Virus record (IMG/VR): IMGVR_UViG_3300035034_001349
Location: 1 to 64,000 of that record
Reading direction: 5' to 3' (one strand)
Length of the DNA stretch: 64,000 nucleotides
DNA from: a virus
A model generated the notes under the pieces. That model was not told the DNA's origin and did not search any database. It saw only the letters and a list, made by a program, of their open reading frames with translations. Every line of letters starts with the position of its first letter. The stretch's first letter is position 1. Shown here piece by piece: positions 29,072-38,125 of this stretch. The position numbers were made by a program, and so were the translations under genes.

Positions 29072-30580
29072 CTAATTTTTAGTTAATGTAAATATTGTCT
29101 GTACTGCTTCATTTCCTATAGTTCTATTAAAATTACCAGATGGATCTAAGAAATTCCTTAAACTATTTATAGTATCTTCAGCTTCAATATTTGCTTCATT
29201 ACTCCATACTGCTCTTAATGATACTGTATCACCATCATAATCACCACCAAGGGCATCCAAAACTGCATTACCTACAACAATAGTATCTATAAATTCATTT
29301 TCTTTAGCTATATCAGTTATGATAGGATAATCTTCAAATAATGTATTTTGTACCTCAACATTTTTATCTACTTCCTTGGTAGTCATAACTTTTATCCTAG
29401 CAGGATATATATTATTAAAAGTTTCGACTGGATATCTAGTTACATATACATGTTTACCCTCTACTACTTTTGTAGCAATTATATACAGTAAATCAGTAAG
29501 TGTAAATATTCTAGGTTCTCCATCTACAATTATATTAAGTTTCTTTTTACCTTTTTCAGTATTAACTTCAATAGGCATAAATCTTTTATCAGGACTCTTA
29601 ATATATAGGTTAAGTAGCTTCTTAAATTTATCAGGCGTAAAGTCATCCATAGGATTTTCTAACATATACTGTTTGCCTGACTTAGTCTTTATATACTTAG
29701 TAACTGAAAATATTTCTTCGAAATAACCAGTTAAATGGTATATAAAAAAAGGAAAGAATAGATTTATTACATGACTTAAAGGAACACCACAATAACCAAA
29801 CTTTATATTACTGCTTTCCCAACTATTAGAATCATACGTATTGGCACTTATAACCCCACGTGTAGCATAATCAATAGCCTTTCCCATTAAACCTTGTCTT
29901 ATTATTCCTGTCTTCTTACTAACACTATCCTTAAATAAATTATATATATCCATGATAGTCTGTTGAAGTTTATATTCAGTTAAATTACCCATAAAACTAA
30001 AGTCACTACCTTGGTCTATTGATTTAGATAAATTTATTAATTTTGAGTATAGACTATTTATCTCATCTACACTTAATTTACCAGAACCTGACTTAGTCAT
30101 ATTTATATCTCTATAAAATGCAGGTATCACTAACCATTTAGACTGAAATGCTTCAGTTCTCTTGACAGTATTGAACACATCAATCTTTTCATTTCTCTTT
30201 CTACTCTCATTCTTTTTAAAATCCATTTTATAAAAGTTCTTATATAGAAATGATAAACCAGTTCCCCCATTTTCATCATCTTCTACAAGATAACCATTCT
30301 CATCAAGACTTACAAACTTCTCACCACTTATTACTTGTACTATACTTCTATCAATAGTGGTTAAGATTTTATATACTACTGGATGAAGAAAGTTATGTTT
30401 TAAATCTACATACCCAAATATAGTCTTTCTATCATAACTACCAACTGGTCCAAATAAAGAATATGAAAATAAACCATCTTCAGTAGGATGCCTAGATTTA
30501 TCTAAAAATATAGGATTCTCTACTTCTGGACATTCATTGATTTCTATAAATTTATTCACATCAAAAATATCATTTTTCAT
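29072..30580 (-). CDS. RNA polymerase beta' N-terminal half with catalytic Asp triad
   Basis: A 502-residue protein. DALGGDYDGDTVSLRAVW near residue 445 is the phage form of the NADFDGD motif, whose three Asp hold the catalytic magnesium. Upstream, KTIFGYVDLKHNFLHPVVYKI matches the beta' start seen in jumbo phage enzymes, and RQGLMGKAIDYATRGVISAN matches the [22 protein letters not shown] segment. The protein ends about 55 residues after the active site. The remaining beta' sequence is encoded 9 kb away at 17726-19992. RBS AAAGGAG lies well before the ATG. Confidence 0.9.
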   Translation of the reverse strand: MKNDIFDVNKFIEINECPEVENPIFLDKSRHPTEDGLFSYSLFGPVGSYDRKTIFGYVDLKHNFLHPVVYKILTTIDRSIVQVISGEKFVSLDENGYLVEDDENGGTGLSFLYKNFYKMDFKKNESRKRNEKIDVFNTVKRTEAFQSKWLVIPAFYRDINMTKSGSGKLSVDEINSLYSKLINLSKSIDQGSDFSFMGNLTEYKLQQTIMDIYNLFKDSVSKKTGIIRQGLMGKAIDYATRGVISANTYDSNSWESSNIKFGYCGVPLSHVINLFFPFFIYHLTGYFEEIFSVTKYIKTKSGKQYMLENPMDDFTPDKFKKLLNLYIKSPDKRFMPIEVNTEKGKKKLNIIVDGEPRIFTLTDLLYIIATKVVEGKHVYVTRYPVETFNNIYPARIKVMTTKEVDKNVEVQNTLFEDYPIITDIAKENEFIDTIVVGNAVLDALGGDYDGDTVSLRAVWSNEANIEAEDTINSLRNFLDPSGNFNRTIGNEAVQTIFTLTKN

Positions 30581-30647
30581 TTATTATACATTGCTCCTTT
30601 CTTAAAATTAACTATTAATGTAATGTTAAAGACAATGCAAAAAAAAA

Positions 30648-30675
30648 ACATTATATAGAGTTAACTATATAATGT
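30648..30675 (-). terminator. Terminator after the 91-residue gene
   Basis: ACATTATATAG pairs with CTATATAATGT, followed on the minus strand by ten T. Confidence 0.85.
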
Positions 30676-30681
30676 CTTATT

Positions 30682-30957
30682 CTAATATATTTTAACAACA
30701 AAACTCTTTTTATTAGATACCATAATATTAGCACTAGTTCTACCAAATGGTATTTCATTATTGCCATTATTTATTATAATATTCTTATATATTTCTCTTA
30801 TAATGGTTTGTATATCATTATCATCTTTTATAATAGATTCATCATTAAGAAGAGTACATGATATTCTCTCATGCTTCGTTGGAACATCTATCATAAATCT
30901 ATCTAGAAACTTGAACTTAACCTCTCCAAACCCCTCTACATTTCTGTTATCTTTCAT
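30682..30957 (-). CDS. Unknown protein, 91 residues
   Basis: AGGAGG five bases before the ATG. Strand-rich, with KFKFLDRFMIDVPTKHERI-like start and SANIMVSNKKSFVVKIY end. Last gene of the unit 30682-31848. Function unknown. Confidence 0.6.
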   Translation of the reverse strand: MKDNRNVEGFGEVKFKFLDRFMIDVPTKHERISCTLLNDESIIKDDNDIQTIIREIYKNIIINNGNNEIPFGRTSANIMVSNKKSFVVKIY

Positions 30958-30966
30958 AACTACCTC

Positions 30967-31155
30967 CTAGGAGTATTGATCCTCTAAATCTAGAAATTCT
31001 TCTAATGAATTTTGTCCTTTTTCACACTTCTCTGAACAACATCCATCATGTAACTCTAATTGTTCTGTAGATGACTTCTTATTACAGTATCTACAATACC
31101 CACCTTCTGTACTACAATACTTTTCAGCCATGTCTTCATATCCGTCCATTGTCAA
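30967..31155 (-). CDS. Small Cys-rich, probably zinc-binding protein
   Basis: About 60 residues with eight Cys, including YCRYCNKK and DGCCSEKCEKG, spaced like a treble-clef zinc finger. Start is either TTG 31155 (five bases after AAGGTG) or ATG 31149. The upstream gene stops at 31156, so translation is likely coupled. Could be an adaptor or DNA-binding protein. Confidence 0.6.
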   Translation of the reverse strand: MTMDGYEDMAEKYCSTEGGYCRYCNKKSSTEQLELHDGCCSEKCEKGQNSLEEFLDLEDQYS

Positions 31156-31848
31156 CTATTCACCTTCCCTAAATATTCTACTTTCATAAAGGTATACAGT
31201 TGAAAGATTATTAGTTGCTAGAGAAGAAATTTTCTCTCTCATTTCTTCATCCTTGTTGTATCCATACTTAGGTATAAAGAATGACTTATTATAAGAATTA
31301 GTATTCTTAAGTACATCATATATGTTATCCAAACAGTCATCAATAAATAAATCATATTCAATACCTAACTCATTTATAGCTTCAGACTTTTTAGTATCTC
31401 CATCTACTGAAATAAAGGTTATATTCTCAGTACCTAAATATTTAGCAACCCATCTTTTCTTATAATCTTCTGTACCTTCTATTACTTTAGTCACTATATA
31501 GATATGTTCAATCTCACCTCTATCAAGTAGTATTTTCAGAGTCATTCCGAAATTAGTTATTCTACAATTAGAGTAAAATTTATCATTATCTTTATATAAC
31601 CCTAAGAATAAGTCAAATACTTCTTCAGGCAATTCTTTACCATTTGATAGCCAATTATTTAGATAATATTCATCTCTGTTTAAGACGTGCATCATACTAT
31701 AATCAAAATCTAAGTCCATATATTCTGAAAAATGTGTCTTATTTTCCAATAATAAATATGTCCACAATGGGGATATAAGAGTTAATACCTCATCCATATC
31801 AGTTGCTATTTTCTTTTTATTTTTAAGATTTGAAAGTTTCTCTAACAA
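31156..31848 (-). CDS. HAD-superfamily 5' nucleotidase-like phosphatase
   Basis: A 230-residue protein. Asp17 and Asp19 in DMDEV are the nucleophile and acid of HAD phosphatases. IYIVTK near 115 is motif II, the Lys in SVDGDTKKSEAI is motif III, and DLFIDDCLDNI is motif IV. The family includes 5'(3')-deoxyribonucleotidases that remove phosphate from dNMPs. It lies near a dCMP deaminase, which fits a role in shaping the phage nucleotide pool. Start is TTG eight bases after GAGGAGG. Confidence 0.8.
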   Translation of the reverse strand: MLEKLSNLKNKKKIATDMDEVLTLISPLWTYLLLENKTHFSEYMDLDFDYSMMHVLNRDEYYLNNWLSNGKELPEEVFDLFLGLYKDNDKFYSNCRITNFGMTLKILLDRGEIEHIYIVTKVIEGTEDYKKRWVAKYLGTENITFISVDGDTKKSEAINELGIEYDLFIDDCLDNIYDVLKNTNSYNKSFFIPKYGYNKDEEMREKISSLATNNLSTVYLYESRIFREGE

Positions 31849-31875
31849 TTAAAATTCCTCCTCAATTCAAAAAAA

Positions 31876-31912
31876 TTAATCAATATTATATTGTGAGTAT
31901 AATATTGATTAA
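31876..31912 (-). terminator. Terminator after the 31924-32709 gene
   Basis: A perfect 15-base-pair stem, TTAATCAATATTATA with its complement, and a seven-base loop, followed on the minus strand by TTTTTTT. Confidence 0.85.
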
Positions 31913-31923
31913 CTTATATTTAT

Positions 31924-32709
31924 TTAGTCATTAAACATTCCTTTAATAGTACTCTTTTCAACTTTCTGTGTTTCTACAGACTCAGCTTCTTCATTCTTTT
32001 GCTTCTTATTACTTCTTGAAGAAATACCACGTGTCTTCTTACTTCTAGAACCTTTAGCAATTCCGCCACGTACATTTCTTGAACTTGTTGATGCTTTTAA
32101 ACTATAGTGTGAGTTGAATAAACCACCAGCAAATGAAATAGATGTCTTGATTACTTCATAGAATGATAAGAATTCTACATTAATTGCTAACTCATTACCT
32201 TCGCCAGTCTCTGGATCTACGTCTGTCATTATTGTTTGGATTCTATTTAATTGGTGAGTATATTGGCTTTTAATTTCACCATTTTCATATACATAAATAT
32301 TAATAATAATAATAGTGTTACCCTTTTCATCAAGGTCAGATACAATTTCAAGTAATGAACCTGTCATATCTTCTTGATTTACATGGTTCAGTTCAGTCTG
32401 AGATATTTTACCCAAGAACATTAGGTTCAATGCCTTCTCTAATCTGATTAACTCAAATTGTGTTAATGAAAAGAAACCTTCATCATAAATTGTTGTACTA
32501 CCCTTTTTCTCTAATTCAATCTTCTTACCACTATCACTTAATGGAATAATTTTAATTAAAGTATTAATGTAGCCTTTGTCTTTATCTTCTCTTACGCCTA
32601 CACTTAAAATCTGCTTATTATCATCACTATATTCCCAATATGTTACATCATCCCTGCTGTATTTATAGTTTGGCTTATCGCTTTTTGTACCTTTTCCTTT
32701 TCTTGCCAT
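31924..32709 (-). CDS. Unknown protein with basic tail, 261 residues
   Basis: Begins MARKGKGTKSDKPNYKYS. The middle is strand-rich (SVGVREDKDKGYINTLIKII, TIIIINIYVYENG). Residues 205-240 are Ser/Arg/Lys-rich (SSRNVRGGIAKGSRSKKTRG). The layout would fit a nucleic-acid-binding protein such as a single-strand binding protein, but there is no clear match. AAGGAGG gives the start. Confidence 0.6.
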   Translation of the reverse strand: MARKGKGTKSDKPNYKYSRDDVTYWEYSDDNKQILSVGVREDKDKGYINTLIKIIPLSDSGKKIELEKKGSTTIYDEGFFSLTQFELIRLEKALNLMFLGKISQTELNHVNQEDMTGSLLEIVSDLDEKGNTIIIINIYVYENGEIKSQYTHQLNRIQTIMTDVDPETGEGNELAINVEFLSFYEVIKTSISFAGGLFNSHYSLKASTSSRNVRGGIAKGSRSKKTRGISSRSNKKQKNEEAESVETQKVEKSTIKGMFND

Positions 32710-32772
32710 TGTTAAATTCCTCCTTAGAATATTCTTCTCATTTGTAATAAATAGTTTAAATTAAATAAAAAA

Positions 32773-32794
32773 TATGGGAACGCTACTTCCCATA
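32773..32794 (-). terminator. Terminator of the 32.8-33.0 kb RNA
   Basis: TATGGGAA pairs with TTCCCATA, followed on the minus strand by TTTTTTATTTAAT. A second hairpin (AAAGCTTTAGAGCTTT) precedes it. Confidence 0.8.
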
Positions 32795-33017
32795 ATAAAG
32801 CTCTAAAGCTTTTTAAGATCTAAGTCTTAGCTAGTCATCACTCCCTAATAGTATGCCAAACACTTGCAATACTATAAAACGACTTAATCCCGCACTAGGC
32901 TTGGTGACTGCATAATTACATAAAACGGTTGGCGTGTACTCCACCAGTTTTACTATATACAGTTCTTAGGAGTGTAGCAATAGCAAGGTTTATAGCGGTG
33001 ACTACTTAACCTTTATC
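32773..33017 (-). ncRNA. Candidate independent structured RNA
   Basis: The 330 bases between 32709 and 33040 code for no protein. On the minus strand the region begins right after a promoter-like block (33018-33040) and ends in a T-run terminator. Long-range pairings close it: TAGTCA near 33000 with TGACTA near 32830, and CACTCCTAA near 32970 with TTAGGGAGTG near 32840. Inner hairpins include AAAACTGGTG...CGCCAACCGTTTT and ATAGTATTGC...GCATACTAT. GC content is clearly higher than in other spacers. It is not a tRNA, and I find no group I, tmRNA or RNase P core. Length about 240 bases. Confidence 0.65.
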
Positions 33018-33040
33018 TATCATAATAATAATATATATTT
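33018..33040 (-). promoter_or_regulatory. Promoter-like block of the 32.8-33.0 kb RNA
   Basis: Minus-strand ATATATATTATTATTATGAT, matching the recurring block, directly after the stop codon of the DNA polymerase gene and before noncoding sequence only. This supports a separate RNA transcript. Confidence 0.5.
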
Positions 33041-35004
33041 TAAAAGTCTATTATATTCGAGTAATATGTTTTCTGGTCTGTTAACTTTAGTTCTTTGAAT
33101 CCTAGTGATTTAAGTATTATTAAACCATGTCTAATATTATCCCCTACAATTTCATTAACTGCAATATAAGGTCTAATCCATTCAGGAATATTATCTACAT
33201 TCTTTGGGAATGCAATAGTTGTAAAACCAAATCTACTTACATCAAAGCTAGGTTCACCTGGGAGTGGCTTTATACCATTCTCATCTAAATGGAATACTTC
33301 TTTCATTAATATCTTATATTCTTCTTCATGACCATTTTCTAATAAATCTTTTAAGTCTTCTGGATTACCAGCATTCAATTTTAACAAGTTAATTTTCTCT
33401 GGTGGTGCGATTGGATCATTAGGGAATAACTCATTATGAATGATAGTACCACGTAATTGAGCCATTCTATCAGGAAATGCATAATTGCTTGATGGATTAA
33501 CTTTAAATGGTGTAGTAAACGTCATTTCACCTTTAGCAAGACTCTCATTAACTTCAGCTTCAAATGCCTTAAATTCTTTTAGTACTCTAGATAGTGATAT
33601 ATCATCACTGCCTAATATTTCATCTTCAATAACTTTTGTTAATACTTCTTCAACTCGCTTACTAACATTAGATTTCTTAATCGATAAGCCTTTCATATCA
33701 GTTATAGGTGGGTCTAACATAACACCTTCTCGTGATAATAGTCTACCTACATACTGTTTCTTATTTTCAGTAGACATAAACTTCTCGTATAAATACTCAT
33801 TCTTCATATTTATTATGGGTTGCTTTTCTTCACTTAAGTTACAATTCTCTGTTAATCTCTTTAGTGATGCTTCTATAAAGTGAGTTAAGAAGTATACACC
33901 TATGTTAACTACACTTATAGTATCTTCTTTAGTATCTTCTACTTCAAATCTTTCAGATATAAATTCATAGAATGGATTCATATAGATAAAGTTAGAATCT
34001 GTATCTACTGTTAATATAGACTCTCTTTTATCTTTGATAGCACGTTCATATCTATCATATATACTATGGTCATGATATACAAATTCTTCAAGTAAATCCC
34101 ATAGTAAATCAAGATTAGTAGATATTTCCTCATTAGCATCACCTGCATCAAGGAACTCTGTTCCGACTACATTACTTAAACAATTCATAGCCATATCACA
34201 TGCATCAAGAAATTTATATATTTGATTCTTATAGTAAATTACATTACGTTGTTCTTGATTAAGTAGTGACACTAAATTCCGAACTTCCTCAAATCCTTCA
34301 GTATCTTTTACCATACCCTCTAGATAAACTAATAACTCATCTTCATCTATGAATGAATCTTCTCTTATAATCTCACTAATTATAAATTCAGAGTCTATGA
34401 TAACATCAGTCATAAATTGAAGCATTTCAGATACATTATTTAGTTTTATATTATTACTTAGAAATCTCTCAAAACTCAACATACTGTGTGTAATAATCTG
34501 AACTCCCGTATATGTTACTGAAGCCGCAACTCTATTATTATAGAACTGACTTGTAGGCATACCTGATGCACCGTAGTATGAGTTTGCAAGTAATTTAAGC
34601 ACTGAGCCTTGGAGTCTGTCTAACGCTTTTGCTAATTCTTCATTACCATCTTTCTTAGCTTCAAACATTCTCTGCTTGGCATCATTACGTTCACTAAGTA
34701 AATAGTCAAGCATGCTTGTTATTAAGTTATTTGTTTCATCATGTTGCTTATAGAATACCCCGAAACCTGTTAGGATATCACCTTTCTTCATAAAATTATC
34801 AAGTAAATCTAGTAACTTGAATTTACCTTCTTTTTGTTTATAATCATTACTGAAGATAGCATCAGGTGATTCAAGCCTCTCATCAATTATAACATCTACT
34901 TGTCTACTTAATTCATCTTCATCTATATCTGGTTTGCTTAGACGAAGACCATTCATTATTTGCTCCTTGTATTCATTAATAAATATTGAATCTTTATTCT
35001 CCAT
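33040..35004 (-). CDS. Family B DNA polymerase, C-terminal part (motifs B and C)
   Basis: A 654-residue protein. KLLANSYYGASG near residue 140 is palm/fingers motif B, and ILTVDTDSNFIYMNP near 335 is motif C with the catalytic DTDS. The ATG at 35004 follows AAAGGAG by six bases; the in-frame ATG at 35019 overlaps that RBS. The matching N-terminal part is the separate gene 38148-40016. Both are needed for a complete polymerase active site, so the proteins should assemble. No intein motifs are seen at the break. Confidence 0.9.
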   Translation of the reverse strand: MENKDSIFINEYKEQIMNGLRLSKPDIDEDELSRQVDVIIDERLESPDAIFSNDYKQKEGKFKLLDLLDNFMKKGDILTGFGVFYKQHDETNNLITSMLDYLLSERNDAKQRMFEAKKDGNEELAKALDRLQGSVLKLLANSYYGASGMPTSQFYNNRVAASVTYTGVQIITHSMLSFERFLSNNIKLNNVSEMLQFMTDVIIDSEFIISEIIREDSFIDEDELLVYLEGMVKDTEGFEEVRNLVSLLNQEQRNVIYYKNQIYKFLDACDMAMNCLSNVVGTEFLDAGDANEEISTNLDLLWDLLEEFVYHDHSIYDRYERAIKDKRESILTVDTDSNFIYMNPFYEFISERFEVEDTKEDTISVVNIGVYFLTHFIEASLKRLTENCNLSEEKQPIINMKNEYLYEKFMSTENKKQYVGRLLSREGVMLDPPITDMKGLSIKKSNVSKRVEEVLTKVIEDEILGSDDISLSRVLKEFKAFEAEVNESLAKGEMTFTTPFKVNPSSNYAFPDRMAQLRGTIIHNELFPNDPIAPPEKINLLKLNAGNPEDLKDLLENGHEEEYKILMKEVFHLDENGIKPLPGEPSFDVSRFGFTTIAFPKNVDNIPEWIRPYIAVNEIVGDNIRHGLIILKSLGFKELKLTDQKTYYSNIIDF

Positions 35005-35053
35005 TGACACTCCTTTCATAAAATATAATCATGTGTTATTTTTAAACCAAAAA

Positions 35054-35475
35054 TTAGATAGATACATCCCACGATTTACCAGTAAACTTATTCTTAGTAT
35101 CACATATCTCACACTTTGTTTTACTAAGTATAAATACTGTTATAGTATCACCCTTTATTATATTACCACACTTGATATGTTTTAGGGTAAAAGGTCTGTC
35201 ATATGATAACGCTGTTAGTGGTTCGTATTCGTCGCTATCTAACATTTCTAATAAGAATTTATGCTCATTAGTCCTCTTTAATCTTGAACACTCTGGACAC
35301 CGTCCACCTGAGAATAAGAAACTATTAGGTATAACTTTCCAAGAATGACCACAGTAATTATGTCTTACCATTAATTTTGTATGTGAATTAGTGTATGAAT
35401 CAATGACACTATATTCATCCCAGCTAATTCTTCAACTTCATTTTCAAATTCTTCTTGTGTTTTAGCTCTGCTCAT
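35054..35475 (-). pseudogene. Frameshifted homing-endonuclease-like zinc-binding protein
   Basis: Frame 1 begins at 35475 (MSRAKTQEEFENEVEELAG) and overlaps the end of the deaminase gene. It then loses frame at GCTGGGATGAA. In the other frame the protein continues DEYSVIDSYTNSHTKL and RHNYCGHSWKVIPNSFLF, with CGH, CPEC, CGN and CEIC zinc ligands. Together they read as one module of the kind 'kTqeeF...GdeY...H..CGh.w...P..Fl.G..CP.C' found in phage homing endonucleases. Insertion of a single G in the GGG run would restore it. The catalytic domain is absent or not recognised. It lies between the two DNA polymerase halves. Confidence 0.65.
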
Positions 35476-36427
35476 ATCTTCTAACTTCTAAACCTTTTTC
35501 TCCATATAATAAATGAATTAATAGGTTATCTATATCCTCTTTTTCATTTTCTTCAATAGTATTACCTTCCACTAATAGATTTAATACAAGTTTACGTATC
35601 CTTAAATTATTGTAATATCTATCAGTATTAAAGTCTACATTCGCTAGAAGGTGCTCTAGTACCTCAGATACAATTTCTGAAGTACTAGTAATATTTGGTA
35701 ATTTATCCACAGGAGTATCTATAAATGCAAGTAAATGAGATTCAATAGCAGTACTAAGCCCATCATCTCGTTGCATTTTAGAAATGATTTCATTAATTTC
35801 ATCGGTTCTTTCTAACCTTCTATTGAAATTGAACTCATCATCAGTTTTTTCTAAATTATTATAAGGATTATATTCATCTTCTTCATTATTATCTTCATTT
35901 ATTATAACAAATTCAACCATATCACTTGTCTTAGCATGCTCAATCATTGCACTTTCCCTAAACTTTTTATCAGATACTACACGCTTAATACCAGCTGATA
36001 TCAAAGCCTTAGCACAGTCATTACATGGACTATGAGTTGTATATGCAGTAGCACCATTTATACCTATATTATTCTTACTTGCCTTAGTGATGGCATTTAT
36101 TTCCGCATGTACTTCATACATTTTAGACCATTCTCTATGTGCAAGAGGAATTGAATTCCCTCCATATAGTTCTAACCACTTATCACTATTTACTTTGTTT
36201 TCACCATCTTCATGTGTATACAATTCATTACAATTTACATCACCTGATATAGTTCCATTTAATCCTATTGAAAGAATATTATTATCTCTAACTATAATGC
36301 ATGCTACCTGCTTGCTAGCACATTTACTATGTGTAGCCATTAATTTAGCCATACTTAAATAGGTTTTATCCCACTCTCTATTATCTGTATTATAACTATT
36401 AACCAATTTCATTGTAGTTACTGTCAT
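35462..36427 (-). CDS. dCMP/cytidine deaminase with C-terminal extension
   Basis: A protein of about 321 residues. VHAEINAI supplies the zinc-binding His and catalytic Glu, and SPCNDCAKAL the two zinc Cys of the deaminase family. NGTISGDVNC and the preceding CASKQVACIIV match dCMP deaminases, which convert dCMP to dUMP. Residues after about 165 form an acidic helical extension of unknown role. The ATG at 36427 is eight bases after AAAGGGG; a GTG at 36436 is inside the RBS. Deamination to dUMP would feed either dTMP or, in some related phages, dU-containing DNA. Confidence 0.88.
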   Translation of the reverse strand: MTVTTMKLVNSYNTDNREWDKTYLSMAKLMATHSKCASKQVACIIVRDNNILSIGLNGTISGDVNCNELYTHEDGENKVNSDKWLELYGGNSIPLAHREWSKMYEVHAEINAITKASKNNIGINGATAYTTHSPCNDCAKALISAGIKRVVSDKKFRESAMIEHAKTSDMVEFVIINEDNNEEDEYNPYNNLEKTDDEFNFNRRLERTDEINEIISKMQRDDGLSTAIESHLLAFIDTPVDKLPNITSTSEIVSEVLEHLLANVDFNTDRYYNNLRIRKLVLNLLVEGNTIEENEKEDIDNLLIHLLYGEKGLEVRRYEQS

Positions 36428-36450
36428 ATATTTCACCCCTTTATATTAAA

Positions 36451-36484
36451 AAAAGATAGGAACATAGAAAATGTCCTATCTTTA
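36451..36484 (-). terminator. Terminator after the degenerate deaminase gene
   Basis: GATAGGAACAT pairs with ATGTCCTATC (one bulge), followed on the minus strand by seven T. It separates the 36494 gene from the deaminase gene. Confidence 0.8.
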
Positions 36485-36493
36485 TAATTTACT

Positions 36494-37270
36494 CTAATCA
36501 ACCTTAACAATTCGTCCGTAATCAATAATACTTAACACTGATTTATTATCTAAGCTATTATCTTCTGTTGTAAAGATAGTTAACTTACCGTTAATATTTG
36601 ATTTATTAAACATTTTTAAAGCTTGAACCATTGAATTTCTAGCTGAATCCATATTGCCGTCAGATGCAACATTATAACCAGTGGATACAATAGTGTTATC
36701 TATTGTAAAGACTGTTGCATCATTTCCAAATTCACTTAATTTTCTTAATTCTTTAGTTAAGTTAACTACAATTTCTTCAAATTCTTTACTCTTATCATAC
36801 TTATATGACTCTTTAATGTTTGATATATCTAAGTCCTGAATAAAAGTTGAACTTTGACTTTTCATTCTCCGTTCTATAATAAATTCACTAACATCAGATG
36901 TAAATTCAATATCAACATTTGTCACATCATTTTCCCAAGATTGCATTTCAATTGCACCACTACCTAAAGTAATTACTGCAAAGCTCTTAGTGTTAATAAA
37001 TTCTTCCTTATCTGGTGCTAGGATTAAACCATACTCTCCAGTCTTCTCATTAAGAGCAATAGAACCTATATAATTAGACAGCTCACCTATATTGTCTTCG
37101 TTTTTTAAATACTCCTTAGAAAACTCAGTGACCATCTCTATATGCTTTTCTAATAGTTCATTCAGATTATCAAAGTCCTTATCAGTTATACATTCAATTA
37201 AATCTATTAATACAATAGTTACATTGTTCTCTAATTCCTTATCTTTAATCAGTCCTAAAGTGTTCTCCAT
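36494..37270 (-). CDS. Protein with a degenerate deaminase-like C-terminal domain
   Basis: A 258-residue protein. Residues 180-258 can be aligned with the neighbouring deaminase: NTIVSTGYNVASDG with NNILSIGLNGTISG, and LTIFTTEDNSLDNKSVLSII with ATAYTTHSPCNDCAKALISA. The HAE and PCxxC residues are replaced (MDSARNSM, EDNSLDNKS), so it cannot be an active zinc deaminase. The N-terminal 170 residues are unrelated. It could be a regulatory or structural paralogue. The alignment was made by eye. Confidence 0.55.
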   Translation of the reverse strand: MENTLGLIKDKELENNVTIVLIDLIECITDKDFDNLNELLEKHIEMVTEFSKEYLKNEDNIGELSNYIGSIALNEKTGEYGLILAPDKEEFINTKSFAVITLGSGAIEMQSWENDVTNVDIEFTSDVSEFIIERRMKSQSSTFIQDLDISNIKESYKYDKSKEFEEIVVNLTKELRKLSEFGNDATVFTIDNTIVSTGYNVASDGNMDSARNSMVQALKMFNKSNINGKLTIFTTEDNSLDNKSVLSIIDYGRIVKVD

Positions 37271-37293
37271 AAATAATCATCACTCCCACTCTT

Positions 37294-38085
37294 TTAAAAA
37301 TCTACAACATTGAAAAATTGACTATACTTATACCTATTTCTAATCTCTATATTTATCTCTATAGTATAGATATCATTATCAAGGTCAGTGAAATATAACG
37401 CTACATAACCTTTACCCTTTTTAGTAAATTTACTAAAGTATCTATAATTAAACTTAACTAATAAAAAGTTCTCATCCAAAGGCTTTTTGAAAGTTAGTTT
37501 TTTACTGTCTAAATTAATATAGATATTAGCATCATCTCTAAGGTCTTTCATTTCCTGAAATTGGTCATAGTCTATAGGCATTTTAAATATAATTACATCA
37601 TCAATACTTTTTCTAAAATTTTTAAGTAACTCCATATCATCCCTATACTTATCTTTATCTACAATAGTTTCATAGAACTCACCATCTTCAGTTTCAATTC
37701 TAAATAATCCCTTGTCATGATTATAGATTATTCTAGACATAATATCTTTTCTCTTAACTTTATTATCATTCTTCTTATTGTAAAAATCATAAAATGACAT
37801 TTTATCGTCATCATATTCATCTTCATTAAAGGTTCTCATCATCACTAACTTACCCTTGAAGAACTCAATAAAATCATCTTTTCTACTGTATTTCTTTTCA
37901 TATGGAACACCTGTGATTATTGGTGTAATTTGTTCATCATCAATAGCAATCACTTCATTGTCATCAATAAAATAATAATACCCTGATGAGTCAAAATTCT
38001 TTTTGAATCCTTGATTCAGATGATGTAGAAACCATAGTATTGAATCTACTTTTTCTTTATCATCAATTATTATATCATCTGACAT
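37294..38085 (-). CDS. Unknown protein, about 263 residues
   Basis: The ATG at 38085 is eight bases after GAGAGGGG; a GTG at 38094 overlaps the RBS. Acidic and lysine-rich mixed fold (SGYYYFIDDNEVIAIDDEQI, YRYFSKFTKKGKGYVALYF). No family recognised. It lies between the two polymerase halves, with a promoter-like block at 38126-38143. Confidence 0.6.
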   Translation of the reverse strand: MSDDIIIDDKEKVDSILWFLHHLNQGFKKNFDSSGYYYFIDDNEVIAIDDEQITPIITGVPYEKKYSRKDDFIEFFKGKLVMMRTFNEDEYDDDKMSFYDFYNKKNDNKVKRKDIMSRIIYNHDKGLFRIETEDGEFYETIVDKDKYRDDMELLKNFRKSIDDVIIFKMPIDYDQFQEMKDLRDDANIYINLDSKKLTFKKPLDENFLLVKFNYRYFSKFTKKGKGYVALYFTDLDNDIYTIEINIEIRNRYKYSQFFNVVDF

Positions 38086-38125
38086 CTTTATCACCCCTCT
38101 CTAGTTATATAAAATATCACTCAAC

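Noticed and set aside
31924-32709. Firm call as single-strand DNA-binding protein
   Set aside because: Layout and location are suggestive, but no OB-fold signature can be recognised by eye, so it is left as unknown.
32773-33017. Group I intron, tmRNA or RNase P RNA at 32.8-33.0 kb
   Set aside because: No AAGATATAGTC/GACTA P7 pair, no split exon on either side, no tRNA-like end and no RNase P core sequence.
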